64,000 bases of DNA. Source: Oscillatoriales cyanobacterium (GTDB lineage: Bacteria > Cyanobacteriota > Cyanobacteriia > Cyanobacteriales > Microcoleaceae). The translations under genes and the position numbers were made by a program. This document shows positions 44,351 through 54,510 of the stretch, piece after piece (position 1 is the stretch's first letter; each line of letters starts with the position of its first letter). The stretch spans positions 27,990-91,989 of the forward strand of contig RDXX01000014.1 of assembly GCA_004292955.1 (NCBI GenBank), written 5' to 3'. Below the pieces are notes generated by a model. The model did not search any database, was not told the origin of the DNA, and saw only the letters and a list, made by a program, of their open reading frames with translations.

Positions 44351-45769
44351 ATGGCGGCACTGAGAAACTACTTTAATCTGGAAGAAATTACGACAGCCAG
44401 AAAAGTTAGTGCAGCGGTAATTAACATCAGCGGCCGCCAGCGAATGCTTTCCCAGCGATCGGCATTTTTTTGCATGAGGTTAGTTGGCTCTGGGAATGCG
44501 CCAGAAAGAGCCAAACTGCGCGGAAATTTGTTAGAGGCGATCGAGCTTATGGAAAAATCTCACCACGATTTAATTCATACTGACAGCAGCATCAACTTGG
44601 CGAGTCCCCCTTCACCCACCGTCAAAGCGATGTATTTTGAGGCGCCGCTGTATCTAGACAAGCAACTGCGCGAATATATCGATCGCATAAAAGCATTAGT
44701 GCAAGTTCCAGACACCGAACTCAGGCAGGAGAATCCCCATCTACAGTACATTATCGAAGCTGCCGGTGGCGAATTGCTAGCAGCTTTCGATGCCGTCGTG
44801 AGTCAGTACCAGCAAGAAAGCGAAATCGAACAATTTGAAATCGACCTCAAACAGGTTGAACTCTATCAAGAAAGCTGTGCAGCCACCTCCAAAGCCGAAG
44901 CTCAAGCAGCCCAAATCGATCGCGCACTTCGCGAACTCAAGCAAACTCAAGCTCAACTCCTCCACAGCGAAAAAATGTCTTCCCTGGGAGCCCTAATGGC
45001 AAGTATCGTCCACGAAATTAATAACCCAGTTAGTTTTATTTACGGCAACTTGAGCCATGCCGAAATTTATACCCAAGATTTACTGAACCTGCTGCGTCTA
45101 TATCAAGAACACTATCCCAATCCCTGTTCCGAAATAAAAGATCAAATCCAAGACATCGATCTCGAATTTCTAGTTGAAGACTTGCCTAAAGTTATGTCTT
45201 CCATGCACATGGGTTCCGATCGCATTCGCGAAATAGTCAAATCCATGGGCAGCTTTTCGCGAACAGATAACACTAACATGAACCTGTGCGATTTGCACGA
45301 CAGTATTGACAGCACCATCCTAATTTTGCGTAACCGTCTCAATGCTAAAAAAGACCGTCGCGAGATTCAAATAGTTAAAAATTATGAAAAATTGCCTGGT
45401 GTAGAGTGTTATGCCGGACAACTAAATCAAGTATTTATGAATCTAATTAGTAACGCGATCGATGCTTTGGACGAGGCAGCAAAAAATCAGCCCGATCCAG
45501 CCCTAAGAATTTCGATACGCACAGAACTCGCTGGGCTAGATTGCGTCAGAGTCAGGATTTCTGACACGGGATCGGGAATGACAGCAGAGGTAAAAAAACG
45601 AATGTTCGAGCAGTTTTTTACCACCAAGGCGATCGGTAAAGGTACTGGTTTAGGATTATCTATTGTCTACAAAATCCTAGTAGAAAATCACCGAGGAACG
45701 CTCAGGTGCGAGTCCGAATTGGGGAAGGGAACCGAGTTTATCATTGAACTGCCAGTACAACAAACTTAA
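44351..45769 (+). CDS. Histidine kinase with PilJ/NarX-type N-terminal domain
   Basis: A 472-residue sensor kinase from the ATG at 44351 (GGAG about ten bases upstream); the frame is open further and an ATG at 44288 would add 21 residues. Residues about 10-155 match the type IV pili methyl-accepting (PilJ-like) sensor domain (AAVINISGRQRMLSQRSAFF). A coiled coil (about 160-205) leads to HisKA with the phospho-His in MASIVHEINNPVSF (about 223), then HATPase: NQVFMNLISNAIDAL, RISDTGSGM and GKGTGLGLSIVYKI. No membrane helix and no receiver domain, so it is probably cytosolic with an unlinked response regulator. It converges on the partner-switching cluster. Confidence 0.88.
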   Translation: MAALRNYFNLEEITTARKVSAAVINISGRQRMLSQRSAFFCMRLVGSGNAPERAKLRGNLLEAIELMEKSHHDLIHTDSSINLASPPSPTVKAMYFEAPLYLDKQLREYIDRIKALVQVPDTELRQENPHLQYIIEAAGGELLAAFDAVVSQYQQESEIEQFEIDLKQVELYQESCAATSKAEAQAAQIDRALRELKQTQAQLLHSEKMSSLGALMASIVHEINNPVSFIYGNLSHAEIYTQDLLNLLRLYQEHYPNPCSEIKDQIQDIDLEFLVEDLPKVMSSMHMGSDRIREIVKSMGSFSRTDNTNMNLCDLHDSIDSTILILRNRLNAKKDRREIQIVKNYEKLPGVECYAGQLNQVFMNLISNAIDALDEAAKNQPDPALRISIRTELAGLDCVRVRISDTGSGMTAEVKKRMFEQFFTTKAIGKGTGLGLSIVYKILVENHRGTLRCESELGKGTEFIIELPVQQT

Positions 45770-45802
45770 ACAGTTGATAAGCATCCAAATTTATGATAAA
45801 TT

Positions 45803-45886
45803 GTGGCACGGGCGTCCCGTGAAAATAAGTGTTGCACGGGCGTCCCGTGAAAATAAGTGTGGCACGGGCGTCCCGTGAAAATAATT
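45803..45886. repeat. Three tandem 28-bp hairpin repeats
   Basis: Three copies of a 28-base unit (GCACGGGCGTCCCGTGAAAA core). The unit holds the palindrome CACGGGCGTCCCGTG, so each copy folds alone. It lies between the convergent histidine kinase and STAS-like genes and may terminate both. Confidence 0.9.
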
Positions 45887-45912
45887 AATTGTGCTTAAAA
45901 ATTACACATCAC

Positions 45913-46266
45913 CTACTCCAATTGTAACTTCAAAGTTGGCAATAGCTTTTCTAGATTCTTGAGAGATTTCTGTTGCCAAGGAACATCTTGTGAACCCACT
46001 ACCAAAAGTTGAATCGTTTTCTTTTTCCGTACACTAATCACAAACTTAGACAGCATATTAATACCAGAACTATTAACAAAATCCAATTTTGTTAGGTTCA
46101 AGGTAATAGTAGGCGGTTCGGGATTAGCTACCTCATCTAATAGATCGACGATTGGCTTATAATCTGGCGCTCCATCTAAGCTGAGTTCGCCTTGGAAACA
46201 GACTGTCACCGATTTTGGATCGTATTGAATACAGTAGTCTTGACCTTTGATTTCCTGAATATCCAT
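45913..46266 (-). CDS. STAS-like (slr1659-type) regulator
   Basis: A 117-residue protein with the order of an anti-sigma-factor antagonist: strand VTVCFQGELSLDG, helix DYKPIVDLLDEV, strand TITLNLTKLDFVNSSG, helix INMLSKFVISVRKKK. The N-S-S-G motif (Ser66/Ser67) is at the position phosphorylated in SpoIIAA-type STAS proteins, so it can act as the phospho-switch. It is the last gene of a minus-strand set that includes the GHKL-ATPase-like protein, a cyclase and two SpoIIE phosphatases. The neighbouring order recalls the Synechocystis slr1657-slr1659 genes (from memory). Its direct partner is probably the 46.5-kb protein (inference). Confidence 0.78.
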   Translation of the reverse strand: MDIQEIKGQDYCIQYDPKSVTVCFQGELSLDGAPDYKPIVDLLDEVANPEPPTITLNLTKLDFVNSSGINMLSKFVISVRKKKTIQLLVVGSQDVPWQQKSLKNLEKLLPTLKLQLE

Positions 46267-46457
46267 TGTTTTGTCGTTTCCTGAGTGAATTATTGTGGGA
46301 CAAAAGAATCAGTCGATTTCCATTTTTCGATTTGAGATTGACTCCACAGATCAATTTAGGAGGTTCAACTTCGGTCTAAAATTTGGGGTTAACCACTGAG
46401 AAGTGTGGGGGGGGCTTGTATCCATTTGTGAATTCGTCAATCTTAAAAAAATTGAAA

Positions 46458-47069
46458 TTAAACGCTAATTTGAACGATTGTCGTAATAGCTAGCATATTG
46501 GAACCATCAGAGATCCTCTCAAATTTCCAACCAATCTTAGCTGAATAGTCATTAATCATCGTCAGCAATCCCAGTCCCGATGTTTCACTTTCAGATTCAG
46601 CATTCTTTTCAAGCTGCTGTAAATATAGTTCATCAGAGTCGGAATTAAACAGTTCTGCAATGAATTCCTGCAATTTATTAGCCGCTGGTTGCTGCACATA
46701 GTTAGTGGCAAAAATTACGGCAGTCACATCAGATTCTCCTATAAAGTGTATCCCAAACCTTACCTTATGATTGCAATTATCATCAGTAAACTTGATGGCA
46801 TTTTCTAATAGTTCATTAGCAATGTAGCTCACAGCTCCCTTACTTTGTTTAATCCGTTTCTCGCTGCTAGCATCCTGCTCGTCCACCGGGAGAAAGCTGG
46901 ACAAATAATCGGCAACAAAATGAGCCGATACCCTATTGTTGCGCCAGCGCTGCTTGATGGGGCGAGAACTTGGCGTAAATGTAAGTTCTAGGGAGTCGTG
47001 TTCCGGTGGAAACTGGTCGATGAATTCTCCAAAGACTTGTGTCATAGTTTGTAAACTTCCAGATGTCAT
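46458..47069 (-). CDS. GHKL-ATPase-like (slr1658-type) regulator
   Basis: A 203-residue protein. The central SYIANELLENAIKFTDD is an N-box like those of histidine kinases and SpoIIAB/RsbW, and SGLGLLTMINDYSAKIGW resembles the G2 box. The usual G1 (DxGxG) region is weak (ESDVTAVIFATNYV), so ATP use is uncertain. I choose the ATG at 47069 because AGGAGG lies ten bases upstream; the longer frame to 47129 overlaps the cyclase gene. With the STAS-like protein downstream it makes a probable anti-sigma/antagonist-like pair, but the N-terminal 90 residues are specific to this family. Function is inferred from context. Confidence 0.72.
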   Translation of the reverse strand: MTSGSLQTMTQVFGEFIDQFPPEHDSLELTFTPSSRPIKQRWRNNRVSAHFVADYLSSFLPVDEQDASSEKRIKQSKGAVSYIANELLENAIKFTDDNCNHKVRFGIHFIGESDVTAVIFATNYVQQPAANKLQEFIAELFNSDSDELYLQQLEKNAESESETSGLGLLTMINDYSAKIGWKFERISDGSNMLAITTIVQISV

Positions 47070-47100
47070 TATTTTTCTGCCTCCTGTTAATGTGTCAATG

Positions 47101-48336
47101 TCACTTCTGGGTAAATTTCCAGACGCCATTCCAGTTAGCGGGAAGACTCTTTTCTAACAATTCTTGGATGCGTCTTAGGTAAATTTGGCTGGGTTTGTCA
47201 GCAGGATTTAGCTCTACTATATGTTCAAAACAATCTTGGGCATTAGCAAAATTTCCCTGACAATATTGTTCTAGACCTTCGTCAAAAATAGGCAAAGTTT
47301 GAATTTTGAGCGATCGCACAGGTTCTACTTCAACATCTAACACCTCACAAACAGTAATGGCTTCTTGTCTACCTTTGACAATTGCCCGATCCAAAAATCG
47401 AATATGATACTTTTCGGGTTGACTCAAACGTTTTACCACATCTCCTGAAATTAATAAAGAGACGCCATAATACTTAGTTAAACTTTCCAGACGAGCCGTG
47501 AGATTGACATGATCGGACAGCGCATCAGCTTGCATCCGATTGGCATCTCCAATAATTGCAACCATCGTATCACCGACATGGATACCGATGCCAATATTCA
47601 GCGGTATCTCCCCATTTATTTTACGGCTTTGATTTAATTTTTGCAACTGTTCAACCTTCATAATTCCCGCCTGAATAGCATCATCAACGCCGTCGGGAAA
47701 AACTGCCATCAGTCCATCTCCCATATACTTGACAATAAAACCGTTGTGCTTGCGAATTTCGGGAATAATTTGCTGTAAGTATGTATTGATGAAATTGAAG
47801 TTTTCTTGAGGAGTCATTTGCTCCGCCATCGTTGTAAACGAACGCAAATCCGAAAACATGATTGCCATTTCTTTGCTGACGCGATCTCCAAGCTGGAAAT
47901 CTACAATGCTTTTCTTTCCAAGAAATTGGAGATATTCATCGGGGACAAAACGTCCGTAGGCTTGCAAAAGTTTCTCTAATTCCTGTTCCCGCGCTTTCAC
48001 CGTTTGCACCATATGCGAGAACACCTGTGCCAGTTCTCCGAGTGCATCACTGCGGGCTGCAACCTCTGACAATATCTGAGGCTCGAAGCTGTTGTTTTTC
48101 ACAGCAATAGCTGCATCTATCACCTTTTTTACCTGGTGAATGTAAGTCTGCATTTCTCTATTTTTATGACGGATCTGCTTTTCCAGAGCGGTGGAGTGTT
48201 CCGTGATAATGTCTACTAAAGTTTCATAGCTATTTTTTTCCTCTTCGGCTTCCTCAAGTTTTTGCATCAAATCCTGTAGCTGGGTATTGAGTGATTCTGT
48301 AGATGTAGATTGTGCTAAATTTATTTTGGGGTTCAT
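47101..48336 (-). CDS. Cytosolic adenylate/guanylate cyclase with coiled coil
   Basis: A 411-residue class III cyclase. Residues about 15-75 are coiled coil, about 80-130 a HAMP-like linker (AARSDALGELAQVFSHMVQTV), and about 155-340 the catalytic domain: AIMFSDLRSFTTMAEQM (metal Asp), VKYMGDGLMAVFPDG (second Asp) and DALSDHVNLTARLESLTKYYGV. A short tail (about 350-411) has a helical TPR-like segment (GLEQYCQGNFANAQDCFEHIVELNP). The NTP specificity is not settled. It is soluble, unlike the CHASE2 cyclase at 32 kb. It is 31 bases upstream of the ATPase-like gene and likely co-transcribed with it. ATG at 48336; GGGAG lies about 12 bases upstream. Confidence 0.88.
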   Translation of the reverse strand: MNPKINLAQSTSTESLNTQLQDLMQKLEEAEEEKNSYETLVDIITEHSTALEKQIRHKNREMQTYIHQVKKVIDAAIAVKNNSFEPQILSEVAARSDALGELAQVFSHMVQTVKAREQELEKLLQAYGRFVPDEYLQFLGKKSIVDFQLGDRVSKEMAIMFSDLRSFTTMAEQMTPQENFNFINTYLQQIIPEIRKHNGFIVKYMGDGLMAVFPDGVDDAIQAGIMKVEQLQKLNQSRKINGEIPLNIGIGIHVGDTMVAIIGDANRMQADALSDHVNLTARLESLTKYYGVSLLISGDVVKRLSQPEKYHIRFLDRAIVKGRQEAITVCEVLDVEVEPVRSLKIQTLPIFDEGLEQYCQGNFANAQDCFEHIVELNPADKPSQIYLRRIQELLEKSLPANWNGVWKFTQK

Positions 48337-48492
48337 AATTTATACTCCCGAATCTGGGAACGCAAAATTGTTTCACTCGCTCGCTGTTCATTACTATAAC
48401 TTACACGGGCGGCTCTGCAAATCCGGCTTCTGCTTCGATGCTTCGCCACTCAATGAAACAGCGATGTTATAAACCTGGTTGATGACCGTCAA

Positions 48493-51400
48493 TCATAAAT
48501 TATGCACAAGATTTCCCTGTTGCTTCAATACTAGCAAAGTAATGTCATCAAATACCTTTTGCGCTCCAATGAATTTTCGCAAATCATCGATCGCAGATTG
48601 CTTGATTTGTTCGGCGCTCAAATGCCAGTTTTGAGAAACCACAGCACAGAGTCTTTCCAGGCCGTAGAATTGTTTGTGGATATTTCTAGCTTCGGGGATG
48701 CCATCAGTGTAAAGCACGACACCATCCCCCGGCTCTAAGTCTACTAAAAGATGACCGATCCAATCTGAAATATCCTCATCTAAGCCTATGGGAAATCCTA
48801 AATCCATCATGTCAATGCGTTCAATCTTACCGCCTTTTCGGACTACGAGAGTTTCCTCATGTTGACCGCTAATACTAATTTGGCTGTCTTCGTAATTGAG
48901 GAGAGCTAGCGTGAGGTTTTTGTCCGAGTTCATCCGCTGAATATTTTTATAAATAGTGCGGTTCAGGGTATCTAAAAAGCGCACAGGGTCAAGTTCTTTA
49001 ACTTCCTGGAGAGTGCGAACAGCCGTTTGAGTCATCACCATCAAAATACCACTTTCTAGTCCGTGTCCGGTGACATCACCAATGCAGAGCGTTACCACCC
49101 CATCATTAAAAAGTACGTCGTAGTAATCGCCACCAACTTCATCGGCTGCTTCCATAAATCCTGCAATATCTAACTCTGCAATTGCTGCTAATTCCGCTGG
49201 CTTTGGTAGAATTAACTGCTGCATTTGTTTGATGATATCGAGTTCTGCACTCATCCGAACATTTTCGTTTTTGAGGCGCTGGTTGAGGGCAGAAATTGCT
49301 TGATTAGCTTGAGCAAGTTCGGCAGTACGTTCTTCTACTTTATCTTCTAGAGTTTGATAGAGCAGAGCATTTTCAATGGAGATAGCAGCTTGGGAAGATA
49401 GGATTTTTAATACTTCTAATCTGTCAGCAGTAAATGCACCTGTGGCGAGACTGTTTTCTAAGTACAGAATGCCGATCGCTTGACCTTTGTTGACAATGGG
49501 AGTACACAATACAGATTTAGGTTGGTGCTGAATAATGTAGGGATCTGCTGCAAAGATATTTTCTACAGCAATATCGTTTATTACCAAGGTTTCTCTGGTA
49601 CGCCAGACGTAGTTAATGGCTGTGATGGGAAGATCTTGGCTTTGAGAAACTGGAATATTTGGCAAATAAGACTGTTTGTCTAAACATTTAGCAACAATCA
49701 ATAATTTACTATCCCTTTCTAAGATCAGAGAGCCTTTGGATGCACCTGCATTTTCGATCAGTATTCGGATTAAGGTTGATAGCAGTTCCTCGACATTGAT
49801 TTCTCCCGATATGGCTTGAGAAGCTTTAATTACTGTTTCTAGGTCGAGGAAATTGGAAACATTTTGGCTGCTGGAAGTAATCTCTGCCACAATTGTTTCA
49901 GCAATTGTCTCTCCTGTATAAAAAGTGTTGTCTTGTTGGAGAATGGGGCCGAGCAATTGGGAATATTTTTGTTGTAAATCATGGACTTTGGCCTGGGAAC
50001 CCCAGCGAGCATAAGCGTAGTAAGCGTCTGTTAGATAGACGCGGGCAATTTTATCTTTGCCTAATTCCAGGTAGAATTTAGCTGTAAGTTCGCTGAAGAG
50101 TGCTTCTTCTTGAAGGTATTGGTTTTGTTTGGCGGTAGCAATGGCGCGATCGTACAAATCGATGGCTTCGAGCCTGTCTCCCAATATTCGTGCTATTTCT
50201 GCTGCTACTAAGTCGTACTTGTGTTGGTAATTCATCGGTGCGTGGAATGCCCAGGTTTGCATTTTTTCCTGATTGGCTCTCACTTGGGTCAAATATTGCG
50301 ATCGCGCGATCGGCTCAGCATCGGGATACAGCGCCAGCAGGGCTAGGGAATGGTAAAAGTTGTGCTGCGGTACCATCATCAGCGAACCGACACCAACGAC
50401 ATATTGCTCTGCTAGCTGGGCATTTTCTACGGCACTTTCGCGATCGCCAAACAAATAGTTGACAACCAATTTAGCAAAATAAACTCCAAAGAGGGAAGAA
50501 ACATTATTGGCTGCTAGCAAAACAGGCAGCAGTTCATCTTCATTAAAACTATCGCCAACTAACCGACATTTGTCCTCAGCTAATCCTTGTAAATTTAATG
50601 TTAGCTGTCGCCATATCTGGGTATAATAAGTCTGATATTCTTGCTTGGAATTGAGCATTAATTCAAGATATTGGTCGTATTTTAGATCTACAGATGTTAA
50701 ATCTTCACCGCTAAAGAAGCTGTAGATGCAAAGATACATAGCAGAATAGCAAGCATACTCGATATCGCCGCTTTCTAAACCGCTGTGGACTGCTGACATC
50801 AAAGACGGTATTGTCGCTCGACTAGGTTCTTTCCAATGTCTCACGCAAGCATTGTAGACCATTATAACTTTAGATTCAAATTCTGTGGAGGGAAATTTAT
50901 CTAATACTTGCAAAGATAGTTGACCGTATTGATAGCCTAATTCAATGTCTCCGATTGTTTGACAGATTAAGCTGCAACAAGCATAGGCATAACTAGCAGG
51001 TGGAGAGTTTCCGTATTTGCTGCAAATATGTGCCATTGTAAAGACAACGGCTGGGTAAAGTTCTGGACTAGCTAGATAAGCGGCAGATGCGATCGCACAT
51101 AAAACCCTCAAAGCAGCAATTTTATAACGATCGTTGATTTCTGCCAGATTAGCTAAAGCGGGTATCTGCACCACCGCCGGCAGTTGTGTTTCCAAAGCAA
51201 CACCCAGCATTCCCAGAACTTGCAATCCAGTATCCACTGCCGATTTCATCTGATTTTGGGCAATATAAGACTGAATTTGCGCTTCGTAAACTCGGAATTG
51301 ATCGAGGAGGTTGTGCGATCGAGATAGAACTATTTGGGCCAGTTGGTGCGATAAATCGAAATTGGTATTCAAATATTCGGCTGCAACCGCTTCTACATAA

Positions 51401-53979
51401 AGATCGAGCGTCAAGTCGTATAAATTCGTCCAGCTATCATCTGGTAGCAGATTTCTGCCGGTAGTTAAGTAATCAACAGCAGCAGCATAAGCTGTGGAAT
51501 TTTTAGCTTTGCGCCCAGCAATTAAATTCAAGGAAGCTAGTTGATGTCTTTCGGTGCGATCGCAAATTAAGTCCACTCCCATGTTCAAGTGGTTGACAAT
51601 ATCAAATATCCGATCTTCCGTAGGGGCGGTGGATGGTGCGTGCCCGCCCTTGTGCAGCAGCAATCTGCCAATTTTTAGGTGAGTTGACTGCTTTGCGTCG
51701 TCTGGAATCAAAGAATAGGCCGCTTGTTGAACGCGATCGTGCAAAAATTTGTAACTTGGCAATTGACGATCGGCAACAGGCAATTGTGCAGACTCCCGAT
51801 CGTCTGCAAAAAATTTGTAAACTTCGCTTTGCGGTAAAATTAAGCCTTCTTGCAATGCTTTCCACAAGGAGGCTGCGGTGTCTATTTGAGAATTTTCGCA
51901 GACTAGCGCTAAAGTTTCTAAATCAAATTGGCTACCAATACAAGCAGCTAATTTTAAAACATCTTGAGTAGCGATCGGCAATTTCTGCAAGTTATTCGCA
52001 ACAAACTCGACTACATCATCGCTGACTGCCAATTCTCTGATTTTAGTAAGATCGCACTGCCAACCACCCCTATCTCCCCCTGGCAATCGGGATGCAAAAT
52101 CGAAATAGATTAACTTATCTTCGTGGAGTTTCTTGAGGAATTGATTGCTAAAAAAAGGATTTCCATTAGTTTTTTTGAAAATGATTTCTGTCAAGGAAAG
52201 AGCTCTGTCGATCGCACAACTTAAAGCATCAGCAACCAGACGATTCAAGTCAAATATTGAAAGTGGCGCGAGAGTAATTTGATTAATTATAGTGCCCGAG
52301 CGAGCGCTCCCCTGTTTTTGTAGAGAAGATGAACCCCCACCTAGCTTGCGAATCTCTGATAAAGTCAGCATTAATGGATGAACCTTGGACACTTCATTAT
52401 CTCGATAGGCGCCAATTAGCAACAAATGTTGACCTTCTGATTCGCCCACCAACAATTGCATTAATTTCAGAGATCCTGAATCTGCCCATTGCAAATCATC
52501 TAAGAAAATGACTAAGGGGTGATTTTTGGTAGCAAAGACACGAAGGAACTTTTGAAATAATAGATTGAAGCGATTTAGTGCAGAATTTGGTTCTAGTTCC
52601 GGTACAACAGGTTGCTTGCCAATCAGCAGTTCTAATTCTGGGATAACATCAATAATTACCTGAGCATTATCCCCTAAAGCTGACAAAATTTGGGCTTGCC
52701 ACTGCTGAACGCGAGCAGCACTTTCTGTCAGCAATTGTCGCATAAAACTTTGCAGAGCTTGTACCCATGCCGAAAAGGGAATATCGCGCTTGAATTGGTC
52801 AAATTTTCCTTTGATAAAGTATCCCCGCTGCTGAACAATGGGCTTGTGAACTTCGTTAATCACAGCGGTTTTGCCAATCCCAGAAAAACCCGTTACCAGC
52901 ATGATTTCGGTAGTAGCTGTACCGGGGATTTTATGCGGTTCTCGGCTGTTAGAAGAGGAAACCTCCAAATCGGATGCTGGGGGATTTTCCTGGAGACAGG
53001 CAACGCGCCCGAAGGCTGCTAACAGGCTCGAAACTTCGCTTTCTCTGCCATAAAGTTTTTCTGGAATCACAAAGCATTCGGAAATGTCTCTGCTGCCTAA
53101 TTCAAACAGTTGAATAGTGCCACAATCTGAGTATTCTTTTAAGCATTTTTCTAAATCGTGTTTGATACCAAAAGCTGTTTGATAGCGTGCTTCCGCTGTT
53201 TTAGCCATCAGTTTTAGCACGATGTCATTCAATACTTGGGGGATGGCAGGATTTAGGGCGATCGGGGGAATTGGATGGCGAGCAATGTGACAGTGAACCA
53301 ACTCAATCTGCTCCTTAGATTGGAATGGCAATTGTCCGGTCAACAGTTCGTAAAAAGTTACTCCTAGCGAGTAAAAATCGGTGCGGTAGTCAATCCCACG
53401 ATTCATTCTGCCAGTTTGTTCGGGAGACATATAAGCTAATGTCCCTTCCAAGATATTGGGGTTTTTGATTTCTTGATTTTCCTTAGGCAAAAACGATGAG
53501 ATGCTAAAATCTATAAGTTTGATTTCTTTGGTTGTAGGGTTGATTATAATATTCTGTGGTTTGATATCCTTGTGAATAATGCCGCTGCGATATATTATTT
53601 CTAATGTCGAGCAAATTTGAATGGCTATTTGCAAAAAGATGGCTAGGCGATTGGTGAATTTACCCTGGACTCCAAAAGCATCGTTGGTGATGTATTCAGC
53701 CAGAGAAATACCGCCAAAGTCCTCCATTACTAAAGCAAAACCGTTACGATATGTTTCCAGACTTAAATGTTTGACTATACCGGAATTATCAATATTTTTG
53801 GCAATGGTGTACTGATTGCGAAACTGCACCAGTTCGGTGAAAGTCGGATACTCAGACTTGAGCAATTTGATGACGACTGGTCGATTGTCTGATTCCGAAA
53901 CACCTCGATAAACCAAGGTTCGGGTGCCGGAGTAGAGTTGTTCGCTCATGCGGTAGCCTGGAATTGATATTTGAAGCAT
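48493..53979 (-). CDS. Giant Ser/Thr kinase - AAA ATPase - GAF - SpoIIE phosphatase
   Basis: A 1828-residue signalling protein. Residues 1-280: protein kinase (VVIK Lys38, HKDIKPQN with Asp138, DFS at 157-159, GTLAYMSPEQ). About 310-800: AAA/NB-ARC-like ATPase (Walker A GFSGIGKT near 363; LVIFLDDLQWAD). About 800-1370: long helical TPR-like region. About 1380-1530: GAF domain (LETVIKASQAISGEINVEELLSTLIRI, GILYLENSLATGAFT). Coiled coil at about 1535-1580. About 1585-1820: SpoIIE/PP2C (ADEVGGDYYDV, GDVTGHGLESG, DGIPEA, DDITLLVL). It fits the cyanobacterial kinase-AAA-GAF architecture, but the usual C-terminal histidine kinase is replaced by a phosphatase, so it can both write and erase phosphate. 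Confidence 0.93.
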   Translation of the reverse strand: MLQISIPGYRMSEQLYSGTRTLVYRGVSESDNRPVVIKLLKSEYPTFTELVQFRNQYTIAKNIDNSGIVKHLSLETYRNGFALVMEDFGGISLAEYITNDAFGVQGKFTNRLAIFLQIAIQICSTLEIIYRSGIIHKDIKPQNIIINPTTKEIKLIDFSISSFLPKENQEIKNPNILEGTLAYMSPEQTGRMNRGIDYRTDFYSLGVTFYELLTGQLPFQSKEQIELVHCHIARHPIPPIALNPAIPQVLNDIVLKLMAKTAEARYQTAFGIKHDLEKCLKEYSDCGTIQLFELGSRDISECFVIPEKLYGRESEVSSLLAAFGRVACLQENPPASDLEVSSSNSREPHKIPGTATTEIMLVTGFSGIGKTAVINEVHKPIVQQRGYFIKGKFDQFKRDIPFSAWVQALQSFMRQLLTESAARVQQWQAQILSALGDNAQVIIDVIPELELLIGKQPVVPELEPNSALNRFNLLFQKFLRVFATKNHPLVIFLDDLQWADSGSLKLMQLLVGESEGQHLLLIGAYRDNEVSKVHPLMLTLSEIRKLGGGSSSLQKQGSARSGTIINQITLAPLSIFDLNRLVADALSCAIDRALSLTEIIFKKTNGNPFFSNQFLKKLHEDKLIYFDFASRLPGGDRGGWQCDLTKIRELAVSDDVVEFVANNLQKLPIATQDVLKLAACIGSQFDLETLALVCENSQIDTAASLWKALQEGLILPQSEVYKFFADDRESAQLPVADRQLPSYKFLHDRVQQAAYSLIPDDAKQSTHLKIGRLLLHKGGHAPSTAPTEDRIFDIVNHLNMGVDLICDRTERHQLASLNLIAGRKAKNSTAYAAAVDYLTTGRNLLPDDSWTNLYDLTLDLYVEAVAAEYLNTNFDLSHQLAQIVLSRSHNLLDQFRVYEAQIQSYIAQNQMKSAVDTGLQVLGMLGVALETQLPAVVQIPALANLAEINDRYKIAALRVLCAIASAAYLASPELYPAVVFTMAHICSKYGNSPPASYAYACCSLICQTIGDIELGYQYGQLSLQVLDKFPSTEFESKVIMVYNACVRHWKEPSRATIPSLMSAVHSGLESGDIEYACYSAMYLCIYSFFSGEDLTSVDLKYDQYLELMLNSKQEYQTYYTQIWRQLTLNLQGLAEDKCRLVGDSFNEDELLPVLLAANNVSSLFGVYFAKLVVNYLFGDRESAVENAQLAEQYVVGVGSLMMVPQHNFYHSLALLALYPDAEPIARSQYLTQVRANQEKMQTWAFHAPMNYQHKYDLVAAEIARILGDRLEAIDLYDRAIATAKQNQYLQEEALFSELTAKFYLELGKDKIARVYLTDAYYAYARWGSQAKVHDLQQKYSQLLGPILQQDNTFYTGETIAETIVAEITSSSQNVSNFLDLETVIKASQAISGEINVEELLSTLIRILIENAGASKGSLILERDSKLLIVAKCLDKQSYLPNIPVSQSQDLPITAINYVWRTRETLVINDIAVENIFAADPYIIQHQPKSVLCTPIVNKGQAIGILYLENSLATGAFTADRLEVLKILSSQAAISIENALLYQTLEDKVEERTAELAQANQAISALNQRLKNENVRMSAELDIIKQMQQLILPKPAELAAIAELDIAGFMEAADEVGGDYYDVLFNDGVVTLCIGDVTGHGLESGILMVMTQTAVRTLQEVKELDPVRFLDTLNRTIYKNIQRMNSDKNLTLALLNYEDSQISISGQHEETLVVRKGGKIERIDMMDLGFPIGLDEDISDWIGHLLVDLEPGDGVVLYTDGIPEARNIHKQFYGLERLCAVVSQNWHLSAEQIKQSAIDDLRKFIGAQKVFDDITLLVLKQQGNLVHNL

Positions 53980-54510
53980 AGTTGCTAAATCCTAGTCAGC
54001 TTTTGGTTTAAGAGTCCTGGACGCACTCTGACCTTCATAACCGGGTTTTTTACCTAATCTGCTGGCTACAACCTCTGTATTGTAGTAAAAAAAACCCGGT
54101 TTCTGGCTGCCTGCGCGTAAGTTATGTTTAAGCACTATCAAACTTGTTTGTGTTCATTATTTATTAGTTTACTACTGCTCCCAAGATTTCGGGAAGATTT
54201 GACAAAAAATAATGATATGTCGAGGGCTAACCATCGCACGTCTCATGAATTTTGTTAAAAATCTTTGAAGTGCTTGCTTCCGGGAAGCGGGAGCCTGTTC
54301 CAGTCACATCTGGGATATCCAGCTTCCTGTTGGTTGAATTCCCTACAAATTTATTAGTGCATCGCTATTTGTTTTGTCGGAAAGGATACAATAATAGCGA
54401 TCGAGTATGTTGGGCTTGAACGATGAAACATAAATGGCGATCGGGACTATTTGGTGTCATTTTCAGATTGCCAACATTGTATCCAGAACACTCTATGGGA
54501 TAGACAGGAC
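53980..54510. other. Gene-free stretch between two SpoIIE genes
   Basis: 531 bases without a convincing gene. About 54044-54107 holds an AACCGGGTTTTTT / AAAAAACCCGGTTTC hairpin of the family seen at 27633. A small hairpin around CTTCCGGGAAGCGGGAG lies near 54288. The frame 54447-54704 (minus) only overlaps the next gene out of phase. Confidence 0.6.
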
